Shown here: one piece after another, positions 50,006 to 58,759 of the stretch
Layout of the letters: each line of letters starts with the position of its first letter
Numbering within the stretch: position 1 is the stretch's first letter
Assembly: GCA_034436335.1 (NCBI GenBank)
Contig: DAOTVO010000007.1
Coordinates: 1 to 64,000, forward strand
Length of the DNA: 64,000 nt
Source of the DNA: UBA877 sp034436335
GTDB taxonomy: Bacteria; Chloroflexota; Anaerolineae; Anaerolineales; Villigracilaceae
Reading direction: 5' to 3'
Notes under the pieces: model-generated
The model's database searches: none
Told to the model about the DNA's origin: nothing
The model's input: only the letters and a program-made list of their open reading frames with translations
Translations under genes and position numbers: made by a program

Positions 50006-51518
50006 ACTCGATTTTCAATTCGAACAACCGATATACCGGGTCTCTGTAGAGCGGCCGCAGGGTCGGGCAAGCCGCCGGAAAATCAGCCGACAGGACAACA
50101 TGCGTGACGCCCTGGGCGGCCAGTTCTTCCAGCAGAGCGCAATTTGCCGATTCATAAAAGTGTTTGGCGTTCAGGAAGCGGCTGTACCACTCGATAACGT
50201 CCGCATCGCGGTACGGGATGGAGAAAAAATCCCCGTACACCGGCGCGGCGGCCATCAGGCGGAAATCGTTCATTTTCGGCGGAATCAGATACACATCCCC
50301 CGGCCGGCGGTGTTCGGCCACATAGGCTTCGAGCGGACGGGAGGGAGTGGCGGCTTGTTCCTGCATCTCCAACCAGAAGCGCGTCCCACCGGTCAGCGCG
50401 GCCAGGACAATCACGGCCAACGCGGCCCTTTCCAACAAGCGGGAGCCTTGGATTGGAAGGATGCCGACAAGCCAGCGGCTCATCTGGCCGACAAGGACGC
50501 CCACCGAGGCAGGCACGAGCCAGGCCGAAAAACGCCAGGGAAAGAGCAGGGCCAGCGCATGGCTGCCCGTTGCAATTTGAACGAGGGTAAGCAGCGCGGC
50601 AATCCCAAACGGCAGGCCGAGGAGGAGAAACAGGCGTTCGCGGCGGAGCGTCCACAGCGCGGCGAGAATCAGCGAGATTTTTATCAGCGAGGTCACATCG
50701 AACCACTCTGCGAGGATGGCATGGTGGGGAATGCGGATGGTAACCAGAATCTCACGGGCGCGCGCCGCAGTCGCCGGGTCGCTGCCGCCGAAAAGCGTCC
50801 ACGTATAGAGCAGGATGGGGGTCACGGCAACGAGCGCCGCCGCGCCGGTCAGGATGGCCTGCTTTCGGTGGCGCTGGACGAAAAACATCTCGACCAGATA
50901 AGTCAGCGTCAAAGCGGCGGCGCTGAGCAGGTACGTGGGGTGAACGGTTGCGGCCAGGACGGCGCTCAGGGCAGCCAGCACGGGCCGGCCGCGCAGGTAC
51001 AGGTAGAGCGAGAGCAACAGAAAAACGCCGAATACGCTGGGCTGGAAGACCGCCCCCAGCAGACGCTGACCAGCCAGACCGCCGTCGAACAAATAGGCCC
51101 AGTTGGCGCCGAGCAAACGCGTGAGAAGGAAACGCAGAGCGGCAGAATGCAGGAGAAGGATGAGCGCCAGAAAAGTCACGAACAATGGACGCGAGGGGCG
51201 CTGGGGGAAAACTGTCTCGGCAATGCCGATGAGCGCAAATAAATAAATCCCCATCAGCAAGCCGTAATAGAGATAAATCAGCGGCAACGCGTTCAGGCGG
51301 CAGGTGAGTTCAACCAGCCAACTGAAGACCGGTGTTGGGTCGGCGGTGTTCGCCAGCCAGTCCTCGGCCAGAGTCCCCACCCCGCAACGCGCCAGCCCGT
51401 GGAGAAAATACTGGTATTGATTGGACGTGTAGAGAGGAGATTGAGCATACGCCAGGGCAAAGAGCGTTGTCAGCAGCAGGAAAAGAGCCGTCTTGCGCCA
51501 TGCGGTTGGTGTGGTCAT
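50004..51518 (-). CDS. Polytopic membrane protein of unknown function
   Basis: A 504-residue protein with about 11 hydrophobic segments and a C-terminal soluble region (PGDVYLIPPKMNDFRL onwards). The plan resembles membrane glycosyltransferase-like proteins, with DPTPVFSW in the first loop, but no catalytic motif is decisive. TATATT (51531-51526, minus) ends seven bases before ATG 51518, so the transcript may be leaderless. It is separated from the LCP gene by a terminator. Confidence 0.7.
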   Translation of the reverse strand: MTTPTAWRKTALFLLLTTLFALAYAQSPLYTSNQYQYFLHGLARCGVGTLAEDWLANTADPTPVFSWLVELTCRLNALPLIYLYYGLLMGIYLFALIGIAETVFPQRPSRPLFVTFLALILLLHSAALRFLLTRLLGANWAYLFDGGLAGQRLLGAVFQPSVFGVFLLLSLYLYLRGRPVLAALSAVLAATVHPTYLLSAAALTLTYLVEMFFVQRHRKQAILTGAAALVAVTPILLYTWTLFGGSDPATAARAREILVTIRIPHHAILAEWFDVTSLIKISLILAALWTLRRERLFLLLGLPFGIAALLTLVQIATGSHALALLFPWRFSAWLVPASVGVLVGQMSRWLVGILPIQGSRLLERAALAVIVLAALTGGTRFWLEMQEQAATPSRPLEAYVAEHRRPGDVYLIPPKMNDFRLMAAAPVYGDFFSIPYRDADVIEWYSRFLNAKHFYESANCALLEELAAQGVTHVVLSADFPAACPTLRPLYRDPVYRLFELKIE

Positions 51519-51525
51519 ACGCTGG

Positions 51526-51531
51526 AATATA
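51526..51531 (-). promoter_or_regulatory. -10 box for the polytopic membrane protein gene
   Basis: The minus strand reads TATATT, seven bases before the ATG, with a poor TTGTTG-like -35 at 17 bases. Confidence 0.5.
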
Positions 51532-51561
51532 GCCCAAGTCCATCATTCCAACAAGGACAAA

Positions 51562-51588
51562 AACGCCCGGCCTTGCGACCGGGCGTTC
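51562..51588 (-). terminator. Terminator of the LCP gene
   Basis: On the minus strand AACGCCCGG pairs with CCGGGCGTT around about eight bases, followed by TTTGT. It lies 20 bases after the LCP stop. Confidence 0.8.
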
Positions 51589-51606
51589 TGCATTCCAGAA
51601 ATCGAA

Positions 51607-53067
51607 TTACGGCGTCAGGCGGGTGTAATCTCTTCCGAGGGCGATAATCAGGTCCACCGGAGAGTTGGGGTCGTAATCGAAGACAATTTGAGAGGGAGAG
51701 TCGAAAGCCATCACCGTCTGGATGTACTGCATGGCGTACAAGCTCTCGCCGCGCACAATCAAAATCGTGCGGGCGGGGAACGGAGAGCCGTATGGGCCGG
51801 GATAGTCGCCCGTATTGCCGAAACCGACCACATTCATTCCCTGCCCCTTGAGATACTCGGCCGTGCGCGAGGCCAGACCCTCCACTCCCGCGCCGTTGAC
51901 AATTGCCACGCGCGCCGCTTCGGCCTGCATCTTCTGGGTCAGGTCGCCCTGCGCCAGCGGAACCTGCGCGCCGCTGTCGAAAATCGAATCCACCAGATTG
52001 CGGATGGCATCGGGATAAGGACGCAGGATGCTCAATGTCTGTCCATTGACGACCACCGAACCGAGGTCGGCCATGGTGTAATCAATCGTCCCCCATTTGA
52101 TGTTCTCGCGCGGCAAATCCTTGACCAGCACGGCCAGGCGCAGGGCATCATTGAGAGACATATTGGTATTGATACCGGCAGAGAGTTGGTTATACAAGTT
52201 GGGAGCGCTGGCTACCAGGCTGGGAAAATTGGCCGGGTTGAAGACCTTGTCCATGATGGCCTGAATGACCTGCTGTTGACGCTTGGCGCGGTCCACATCG
52301 CCGCCTTCGGTGTAGCGGGCGCGAGCATAGCCAAGCGTGGCCTTGCCGTCCAGGCATTGGTAGCCGGGTTTGAGCAGTTGCGAGTTTTCGTACGTCCGCC
52401 CCACGCGGATTTCCTCCGGCACATTCAGGCAGACGCCGCCGATGGTATCAATCATCTTCTCGAAGGTAGTGAAATCCACCTGGGCATAATAGTCAATCTT
52501 GACACCCAAAAACGATTCCACCGTCTTCATCGCCAAGCCGGGGCCGCCGCCGGGCAATTTGTCGCCCTCGCCGTAGGAATAGGCGTTATTGATCTTGCTG
52601 TAGCCGTAGCCGGGAATGTTGACCCACAGGTCGCGCGGCACCGAGAGGACGCCCGCCGTCATCGTCTGCGGGTCGAGCGTCAGGAGCATCATCGTATCCG
52701 AGCGCGGCGCGCCGACGCCTGCCTCCCAATCGCGGTAATCGAGGCCAATCAACAGAACGGTGACTCGGCTGGCGCCATCCCAGGGCGGCGGCAATTCCAC
52801 CGCCGGCGCGCCGGGGCCGGCAGTCTGGGTCGTGGTCAAGGGCGTTCCATCCGGGTTGGTCAACACCCCGCCCCCGCCCGTCGAACAATAAGCGGGCGCT
52901 TCGCCGGGCAGGGCGGTCAGCCGCCAGCAGGCCACAAAGTTGCGCAGGAAAAGGGCCAGTGCGACGGACAGAAGCGCAGCCGCTCCCAGCAGAATAAACT
53001 GCATGGTCGTGAGCCGTCCAATCGAGATTTTTTTTGTTTGTGGATTCTTGCTGAGTTTCAGGGGCAT
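51607..53067 (-). CDS. LytR-CpsA-Psr (LCP) family protein with LytR_C domain
   Basis: A 486-residue enzyme. One membrane helix (about 22-45) is followed by the LCP domain: SDTMMLLTLDP, VSRVPRDLWVN-type SVPRDLWVNIPG, INNAYSYG, and TLGYARARYTEGGDVDRAKRQQ with the conserved Arg residues. A C-terminal LytR_C domain (VAIVNGAGVEGLASRTAEYL) closes it. LCP proteins attach anionic glycopolymers to peptidoglycan. The Trm112-like gene is next upstream, two bases away. Confidence 0.92.
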   Translation of the reverse strand: MPLKLSKNPQTKKISIGRLTTMQFILLGAAALLSVALALFLRNFVACWRLTALPGEAPAYCSTGGGGVLTNPDGTPLTTTQTAGPGAPAVELPPPWDGASRVTVLLIGLDYRDWEAGVGAPRSDTMMLLTLDPQTMTAGVLSVPRDLWVNIPGYGYSKINNAYSYGEGDKLPGGGPGLAMKTVESFLGVKIDYYAQVDFTTFEKMIDTIGGVCLNVPEEIRVGRTYENSQLLKPGYQCLDGKATLGYARARYTEGGDVDRAKRQQQVIQAIMDKVFNPANFPSLVASAPNLYNQLSAGINTNMSLNDALRLAVLVKDLPRENIKWGTIDYTMADLGSVVVNGQTLSILRPYPDAIRNLVDSIFDSGAQVPLAQGDLTQKMQAEAARVAIVNGAGVEGLASRTAEYLKGQGMNVVGFGNTGDYPGPYGSPFPARTILIVRGESLYAMQYIQTVMAFDSPSQIVFDYDPNSPVDLIIALGRDYTRLTP

Positions 53068-53068
53068 A

Positions 53069-53290
53069 TCACTTCACCGCAGGCGGCGGGACGGGCAAAT
53101 CGGCCTCCGCCGTCTTCTGCCACTTGTCGCCTTGTTCGACAAGCATGACAGGAATGTCATTGACAATGGGGTATTTCCGCCCGCAAAGCGGACAAATGAG
53201 CCATGTATCCTTAAACAAGGTCAGGGAGACGTCCTTTTCGCGGACACAGGCAGGGCAGCGTAAGATTTCCAATAACTTCTGATCAACCAT
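53069..53290 (-). CDS. Trm112/UPF0434-like zinc-ribbon protein
   Basis: A 73-residue protein. Two CxxC pairs (CPAC near residues 11-14 and CPLCGRKYPI) form a zinc ribbon, as in Trm112-like activators of methyltransferases. The start MVDQKLLEILRCP at 53290 follows GGAG. An extended -10 box (TGGTAAAAT, minus, 53331-53323) lies upstream. The partner methyltransferase is unknown. Confidence 0.85.
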   Translation of the reverse strand: MVDQKLLEILRCPACVREKDVSLTLFKDTWLICPLCGRKYPIVNDIPVMLVEQGDKWQKTAEADLPVPPPAVK

Positions 53291-53334
53291 GTTTTTCTCC
53301 ATTCCGGGAGCAACAGACGGCTATTTTACCACTG

Positions 53335-55197
53335 TTACGGGCCGCAGACTGCAGCAGGGTTCTGCGTACCTGCGCCGTATTGATAGACCGCCTGCCAGGC
53401 CTGATAATGGGTCTGAATGCTGTCGTTGAACAAAACGTTGCCGTTCAAATCGTAGACCACCCGCGTCACAGTCACATCCGCGCCGTCCGCGGCGTAGTCC
53501 ACCTGCTTGCAGACGCCCGGCGCCAGGTCGGCGCTCTCCTGATAGAGCGGGTCGGGGGCCGGGACGACATTTCGCAGGCCGAGATTGTGCCACTCTACCC
53601 GGCGGCCATCGCTCGTCGAATAGAATTTCCACGTCAGACTGCTCTGCTCGCTGTTGAAGTACGTCTCCATCAGCAGCCAGTAGGGGCGGTCGTTGGTGAA
53701 CTTCAAGTCCACCAGCGGGAAATAGACGGTCGCGTCCAACCCCGCCAGGGCCGGGTCGGTGCCGCGGCCGGGACGCTGTTCGTAATACAGGACCCGGAAG
53801 GCGTGCGCGTGGCGCTCCACAATCGGATACCCGCCAAAGAAGGCCGTGCGGAACAGCGTGGTGCTGACCTGACAGACGCCGCCGCCCACGCCGGTAATCG
53901 TCTGCCCGTTGTAAATGATGAGCGCTTCGGCGTAGCCGTTTTCGAGGGAAATGTCGCGCAGGACATCTGCCATCGAGAAGGTGGCATAGGGCGGCACCAG
54001 CAAACCGTAGAACTCGGCGGCCGCCTTTTCGATGTTTTGCAGGCGCGCCAGGCTGGAGCCGCGGAAGTAGGTCGTCTCAGACGCGACCAGTTCGGTGATG
54101 CCCAGCGACTGCGCCGTGGCGTCGCTGTTCACTTCCGGCGGTTCGGTATCCAGCGCGAGCGAAATCTCGTGCTGACCGGCCATCAACCCTTGCGCGATGG
54201 CTTCCTGTGTGGCGGAAATGTCAAGCGTGCGGCCCACCCGCGCCGGAGCGACCAGCACCAGTTGACGGGTATAGTCATCGAAATAGAAACGGGCGTTTTC
54301 GGGCGAGCGGTTGACCTGCTCGGCAATCTGCTTCAGCAACTGTTCGATGGCGCGCGTATCCACAGAAATCTGGTACTGCCAGCCGCCGTCGGTCTGGGCG
54401 CGCTCCACCGACAAAATCCCAGCCACGAGCGCCGGCTCAAGGCTCCAGGGGCCGGGGTCGCCGGGCTGGGAATCGGGCAGGGTCAGAGTCAGCGGAGCGC
54501 TCACAGCCTGCCGCAGGGCTTCAGCCTGCACGGAGGCGTCCAGTATCTGCGGAGTCTGCTCCTCGATGACCAGCGGGACTTCACCATCGGCAAAGGTGCT
54601 CATTTTCGCCAACAGGAATTCGAGCGTGGCATCCACGTTCAGGGCGCGTCCGGTTTGGCCGGGCGTATAGCGGACCTCGATGCCGTTGAGCGATAATTCC
54701 GCCTCGGCCATCGGACGGTTGATCTGCAGAGCCAGGTTTTGCAGGTAGCCGTGCGCCACGCGTTCATCGAAAACCACCACCGGCGGCAGGTCCACCCCGC
54801 CCCACAGAGCGTTGAACTGCCCGGCCAGCCCGGAAAACATCCCGCCGCGGCCCAGCCGGTAGGCGTGCTCGACCGTCGCGCCGGCGTCGAAGACCAGGCC
54901 GAGTTCCTCCGGCCGCGCAATCCAGACCTCGTCGCCGTAACGGAAGACAATCTGCCCGCTATGGGGATAGGTGAGTCGCTCGCTCAACAATTGCGCTGCC
55001 TGCTGGGGCGTTTGATTCGAGAGATCCATCCCGGCCACCGAAACCCCCGCCAGGATACGTCCCGCGTAGACAATGCCCAGCCCGGCATTCAGCAAGCGCA
55101 CAGCAAGCAAAAACAGCACGCCGCCCAGCAGAAACGCCGCCAGGATTTGATAAGGCAGCGGAGAACGCCGCCGGGGAGGAAGAACAACGTACGTCAT
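53335..55197 (-). CDS. VanW-family protein with peptidoglycan-binding-like repeats
   Basis: A 620-residue membrane-anchored protein. A membrane helix (about 15-40) precedes PG_binding_4-like segments (GMDLSNQTPQQAAQLLSERL onward). The VanW domain shows FSMADVLRDIS, the GVGGGVCQVSTTLF signature and ERHAHAFRV. VanW proteins are linked to envelope stress and glycopeptide resistance clusters, but their chemistry is unknown. TATAAT ends six bases before ATG 55197, so the mRNA is probably leaderless. Confidence 0.9.
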   Translation of the reverse strand: MTYVVLPPRRRSPLPYQILAAFLLGGVLFLLAVRLLNAGLGIVYAGRILAGVSVAGMDLSNQTPQQAAQLLSERLTYPHSGQIVFRYGDEVWIARPEELGLVFDAGATVEHAYRLGRGGMFSGLAGQFNALWGGVDLPPVVVFDERVAHGYLQNLALQINRPMAEAELSLNGIEVRYTPGQTGRALNVDATLEFLLAKMSTFADGEVPLVIEEQTPQILDASVQAEALRQAVSAPLTLTLPDSQPGDPGPWSLEPALVAGILSVERAQTDGGWQYQISVDTRAIEQLLKQIAEQVNRSPENARFYFDDYTRQLVLVAPARVGRTLDISATQEAIAQGLMAGQHEISLALDTEPPEVNSDATAQSLGITELVASETTYFRGSSLARLQNIEKAAAEFYGLLVPPYATFSMADVLRDISLENGYAEALIIYNGQTITGVGGGVCQVSTTLFRTAFFGGYPIVERHAHAFRVLYYEQRPGRGTDPALAGLDATVYFPLVDLKFTNDRPYWLLMETYFNSEQSSLTWKFYSTSDGRRVEWHNLGLRNVVPAPDPLYQESADLAPGVCKQVDYAADGADVTVTRVVYDLNGNVLFNDSIQTHYQAWQAVYQYGAGTQNPAAVCGP

Positions 55198-55203
55198 GGC
55201 CGG

Positions 55204-55209
55204 ATTATA
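55204..55209 (-). promoter_or_regulatory. -10 box for the VanW gene, leaderless layout
   Basis: The minus strand reads TATAAT with six bases to the ATG. Confidence 0.6.
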
Positions 55210-55225
55210 CGCAAAAGAACATCTT

Positions 55226-55846
55226 CTACAGAGACGACCTGCGCCGCGTTTTGTTCCGTTTCGTGAAGGGGATGAGCATCGGCGTCACAGCGGCGTACTC
55301 TTCATAGTCCTGACCCAACTCACGGCGCAATTTCTGCTCCTCGAAGCGCGCGCCAACAAGGATATATATCGTCAGAGCCACGTTGACAACCAGCCGGTTG
55401 AGCGTCATCCACGGGGTCAGCCAAATAAAAGCGAGGCCGGCAGTGTAGAGGGGATGGCGGACGTAACGATACAGCCCGCCGGTGGTCAATTTAACCGGCT
55501 GCGCCTCCTGCGGCGAGAAAATTTGCCTGAGGCCGAGGAATTGCCAAAGGTCACTCTGCAAAAGGCCTGCCGCAAGCGCTGCGGCGGCAAGGAGCATCCC
55601 GCCCAACATCAGCCCCGCCCAGGGGAAGGGAACGCGGTACACCACGCGGTCGGGGGTCAGGAAAACGAGCGCTAAAACCGACAGAAAACTTGCCGCGGCA
55701 AAGAGATTATAGCCTAGGCGGTAGAAACGCGCCGCCCGCCCGCCAAAACGGCGGCAAAAAGCCTCCTTCACCGCCGAAGAGGCCAGGAGCGAATGCAGGA
55801 AAGCCCAAAGAAAAAGAGCGCCCGACAGCCAGTACATACCGCTCAT
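55226..55846 (-). CDS. Isoprenylcysteine methyltransferase-like membrane protein
   Basis: A 206-residue protein with about five transmembrane helices and the C-terminal motif GLYRYVRHPLYTAGL followed by RFEEQKLRRELGQDYEEY. This matches the ICMT/PEMT membrane methyltransferase group, which uses S-adenosylmethionine. The substrate is unknown. Its ATG overlaps the HerA-type gene stop (ATGA), so translation is coupled. Confidence 0.8.
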   Translation of the reverse strand: MSGMYWLSGALFLWAFLHSLLASSAVKEAFCRRFGGRAARFYRLGYNLFAAASFLSVLALVFLTPDRVVYRVPFPWAGLMLGGMLLAAAALAAGLLQSDLWQFLGLRQIFSPQEAQPVKLTTGGLYRYVRHPLYTAGLAFIWLTPWMTLNRLVVNVALTIYILVGARFEEQKLRRELGQDYEEYAAVTPMLIPFTKRNKTRRRSSL

Positions 55847-58446
55847 GCGCCGAAAGCCGGCATCTCTACCATCTCGCCGTTGACCTCGACCTGGTAGTAG
55901 GGCATCCAGGCAATTCCAAACAAGTCGAGGTAAATATCCGTCTTCTTCGCGGCCACCGGAATCTCGATGCTTCGGTTGACCACCTCGCCCCATTTTGCGC
56001 TGGCTTCCTCCAGCGCCTTCTGGCGGGCTTCTTCCAGTTGACGCAGTTCCTTCTGGTATTGGGCAATGGCATCAATCGATTCTTGCACATCCTCTTTTGC
56101 CTGTTCGGTCAGGCGGCGCTTTGTCAGCGAGGAAGAAAGCCTGCGCGCAGAGCGCGACTTGCCCAAGACGCCGAGAATATTCTCAGCGTGCGTAGCCAAT
56201 TCTTCGGCCTTGCGCTGGCTGAGTTCAGCCTCATCCATTTTCAATTCCCGTTCCTCGCGGGCAATCTTATCCTTGAGCGTCTTGATTTGCCGGTCGAAAG
56301 GAGCAACCGCTTTGGCAATCGCCTCATCCCGCGCCTGGCGCGCCGCCTCGGCGCAGGCCTTCATGAATTCGGCCTGACTGACCTCCGGCGTGGCATAGAC
56401 GCCCAGCGCTTCATTGGCGCGGATGGTCACCTTGCTGACGCGGTACACCCAATCAGCAAAATCGCGCTGAAGCGCGGTCAGCATTTTCGCGTCCGAGAAG
56501 GGCGGTTCGAGGGCGGCAAAACGCGCCTGCGGAACGGGAGCCGGGTCCATCGCTTTGGCGTCCGGCGCGGGAGTGTCGAACTCCTCCCAGCGGACGATGC
56601 CGCGCCGGTCGAGGCGGGTCACCAGCACCGATTTAACCTGCTCCATATCGAGGCTGTACTTCCGGTCGAGGAAGCGCACCAGCGCCGAAGCAATCAACGT
56701 TGGACGGTACAGAATGCCCGACTGGACGGCCTGCGGCGGCAGGGACTTGCCGGCCGCGGCAGCGGCTTTGGGCAGGGACATATTCAACGGCAAGAAATAC
56801 TCGGCGAACCCCGCCGGGACCGGAGGCTTGGTCTGCGAGGACGAAGCGGCGCCTGCCGACGGGCCGCCGACTGCGGGAGACGGCGCAGTCTGCGGCGGGG
56901 GGATGGGCGCAGCCGCCGGTATCGGCTCAAATCCCTCCGGCGTCTCCGCCGCTCTCGCCTGTCTGCCGCCCACCGACGGCAACTCGCTGTTCACCGACAA
57001 CTGGCCACTATCCACGGATACCTGTTGCGTGCTGACTGTTGACTGAGCGCTTGCTCCCGCCAGTTTATTCAAAGCCGGAATCTGGGCGCGGGTCAACGGG
57101 CCGGCGAGGAAACTCATCGCCCAGCGCGTCTGGAACAGGACGGGCTGTTTCTCGTGGACGTTGTTCATGATAAAGACGCGCTTGCCGAGGCCGGAGATGA
57201 GCCGGTCGAGGGTTGACCGGTCGAGGGTCCCGGCAGCGGCGCTGTCGAGGCCATCCAGCAGACGCTGTTTGTCCTGGTCGGTCTGAAGTTTGCCGATGAA
57301 CCACGTCCCGGCGTTGGAAAGGGCTTTGTAATCCACGTCCACCGGGTTCTGGGTGGCAAGCAGGAGACCGAGGCCAAAGGCGCGCGCCTGTTTCAGCATC
57401 CGCAGGAGCGGTTGTTTGGAGGAGGGATTGCGCGAAGGCGGCAGGTAGCCGTAGATTTCGTCCATGTAGAGCAGGGCGCGCAGACTGGTCGCCCCGGCTT
57501 GGGTGCGCATCCAGGTCTCGACGGCGGTCAGCAGGAGCGTGACGAAGAACATGCGCTCGGCGTCCGACAAATGGGCAAGGTAAAAGACCGAATGCCGCGG
57601 GCGGCCGTCGGGGGCGTAGAGCAGGGCCGGGATGTCGAGCGGCTGGCCAATGCGCCAGAGTTCGAAGGAGGGCGCGGCGAGGATGTTGTTCAGTTGCAAC
57701 GCCAGCATCATGCGCTCCTTGGCCGGGAAGAAGGCGTCCACCGGGAATGCCCCCAGTTTATCGAAGGGCGGGGCCTGGATTTGGAGGATGAGTTCGGTCA
57801 GGTCGAGCGAACGGTTCTGGCTCCAGGCCGCCTGGAAGACGTTGGCAAGCAGGATATGTTCACGCGAGCGGAGGGGGTCCACATCGTCGAGGCCGACCAG
57901 CCCAAGCAGGGCGGTCACCGTGCTGGAGATGCGTTCGGTGAGGAGTTCGCGGTTGCCGTTCCAGTCGAGGCCGGGCGCGGCCAGGGAGGACAGCACGCTG
58001 ATCGGGAGGCCGGCGTCTGAGCCGGGGGTGTAGACGGCAAACTGCGCCGCGTTCTGGAGCGCCATCAGCCGCTCGCGGTCAATGCCCCACTCGGCCAGTC
58101 CGTTGCGCCAGGTAAGAGCCGTTTCCGTCGCAGCCTGTTCCAGCGACTTGCCGGCGCGGCGCGCCTGTTCGGGGTCGAGCCAGGGCTGAAAGTCCTGCGG
58201 AGCGAGGTCGGGGAAGTGCAGCAGCAGGTTGGTCAGGTCGCCCTTCGGGTCTATCAGGATGGCGGGAATGCCCTGCAACGCGGCTTCTTCCATCAGGGCA
58301 ATGCACAGACCGGTCTTGCCAGAGCCGGTCATGCCGACCACCACGCCGTGCGTGGTCAGATCATCGGGGTCGTAGAGCAGAGGCTGTGCGAGGGCTTTGC
58401 CCGCCGCGGCGTCGTAGAGTCTGCCAAGATAGAATTTATCGGTCAT
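55843..58446 (-). CDS. HerA/FtsK-type DUF87 ATPase
   Basis: An 867-residue ATPase. Walker A GMTGSGKTGL is at 38-47 and Walker B LRALLYMDEIYGYLPP follows near 340. A Ser/Thr/Gln-rich and Pro-rich linker (about 470-540) leads to a coiled-coil C-terminal half and a hydrophobic-acidic tail. HerA-like proteins pump DNA or act in secretion; here the role is open. GGAG precedes ATG 58446. An upstream extension of the frame comes from the nearby MITE and is not coding. The methyltransferase-like gene is translationally coupled. Confidence 0.85.
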   Translation of the reverse strand: MTDKFYLGRLYDAAAGKALAQPLLYDPDDLTTHGVVVGMTGSGKTGLCIALMEEAALQGIPAILIDPKGDLTNLLLHFPDLAPQDFQPWLDPEQARRAGKSLEQAATETALTWRNGLAEWGIDRERLMALQNAAQFAVYTPGSDAGLPISVLSSLAAPGLDWNGNRELLTERISSTVTALLGLVGLDDVDPLRSREHILLANVFQAAWSQNRSLDLTELILQIQAPPFDKLGAFPVDAFFPAKERMMLALQLNNILAAPSFELWRIGQPLDIPALLYAPDGRPRHSVFYLAHLSDAERMFFVTLLLTAVETWMRTQAGATSLRALLYMDEIYGYLPPSRNPSSKQPLLRMLKQARAFGLGLLLATQNPVDVDYKALSNAGTWFIGKLQTDQDKQRLLDGLDSAAAGTLDRSTLDRLISGLGKRVFIMNNVHEKQPVLFQTRWAMSFLAGPLTRAQIPALNKLAGASAQSTVSTQQVSVDSGQLSVNSELPSVGGRQARAAETPEGFEPIPAAAPIPPPQTAPSPAVGGPSAGAASSSQTKPPVPAGFAEYFLPLNMSLPKAAAAAGKSLPPQAVQSGILYRPTLIASALVRFLDRKYSLDMEQVKSVLVTRLDRRGIVRWEEFDTPAPDAKAMDPAPVPQARFAALEPPFSDAKMLTALQRDFADWVYRVSKVTIRANEALGVYATPEVSQAEFMKACAEAARQARDEAIAKAVAPFDRQIKTLKDKIAREERELKMDEAELSQRKAEELATHAENILGVLGKSRSARRLSSSLTKRRLTEQAKEDVQESIDAIAQYQKELRQLEEARQKALEEASAKWGEVVNRSIEIPVAAKKTDIYLDLFGIAWMPYYQVEVNGEMVEMPAFGA
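56985..57050. repeat. Simple-sequence insertion inside the HerA-type ATPase gene
   Basis: The coding strand gives QSTVSTQQVSVDSGQLSV from words such as CAGTCAACAGTCAG and GTGGATAGTGG. It lies in the linker between ATPase and coiled coil. The words resemble heptamer repeats of intergenic DNA. Confidence 0.5.
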
Positions 58447-58581
58447 GGGAATCTCCTGCCAGGATGAGGGGTACCAGGCTGTTTCGGTCGGCGCGAAACG
58501 CCGGTCAACTAGAACATTTGTCGCATTGAATTTACCCGAAAGCGCCCAAAAATGCAACGGTGAAAAGGGCAAATTTACGGC

Positions 58582-58755
58582 AAAAACGCGTAACCGCCTA
58601 CCCCATGAGGCCGAAATTGTTAATCGCAGCAAAAGACGCTCACTTTATCCGCAGAATGCAAGACTTACCCTGTGGGGACGATGTCGCCGATTTTCTCCCA
58701 ATCTGCGACCTCTGCGGATGATTTCTGAGACCAGGGTAGGCAGTTACAAAAACGC
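58582..58755. mobile_element. MITE-like element, copy 2, with perfect 8-bp target duplication
   Basis: The element proper is 58590-58747, 158 bp, in opposite orientation to the copy at 9743. Ends are GTAACCGCCTACCC and GGGTAGGCAGTTAC. The flanks AAAAACGC (58582-58589) and AAAAACGC (58748-58755) are identical, as left by an 8-bp staggered cut. The perfect duplication suggests a younger insertion than copy 1. It lies between the PLD gene (3' end) and the HerA-type gene. Confidence 0.88.
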
Positions 58756-58759
58756 TGCG

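Noticed and set aside
50100..51242. 380-codon plus-strand frame within the polytopic membrane protein gene
   Set aside because: The minus-strand frame has regular transmembrane segments and a fitting promoter. The plus-strand product is polar and low in complexity.
58447..58632. N-terminal extension of the HerA-type ATPase
   Set aside because: The extra residues are translated partly from the MITE and its flank. ATG 58446 has a proper Shine-Dalgarno.
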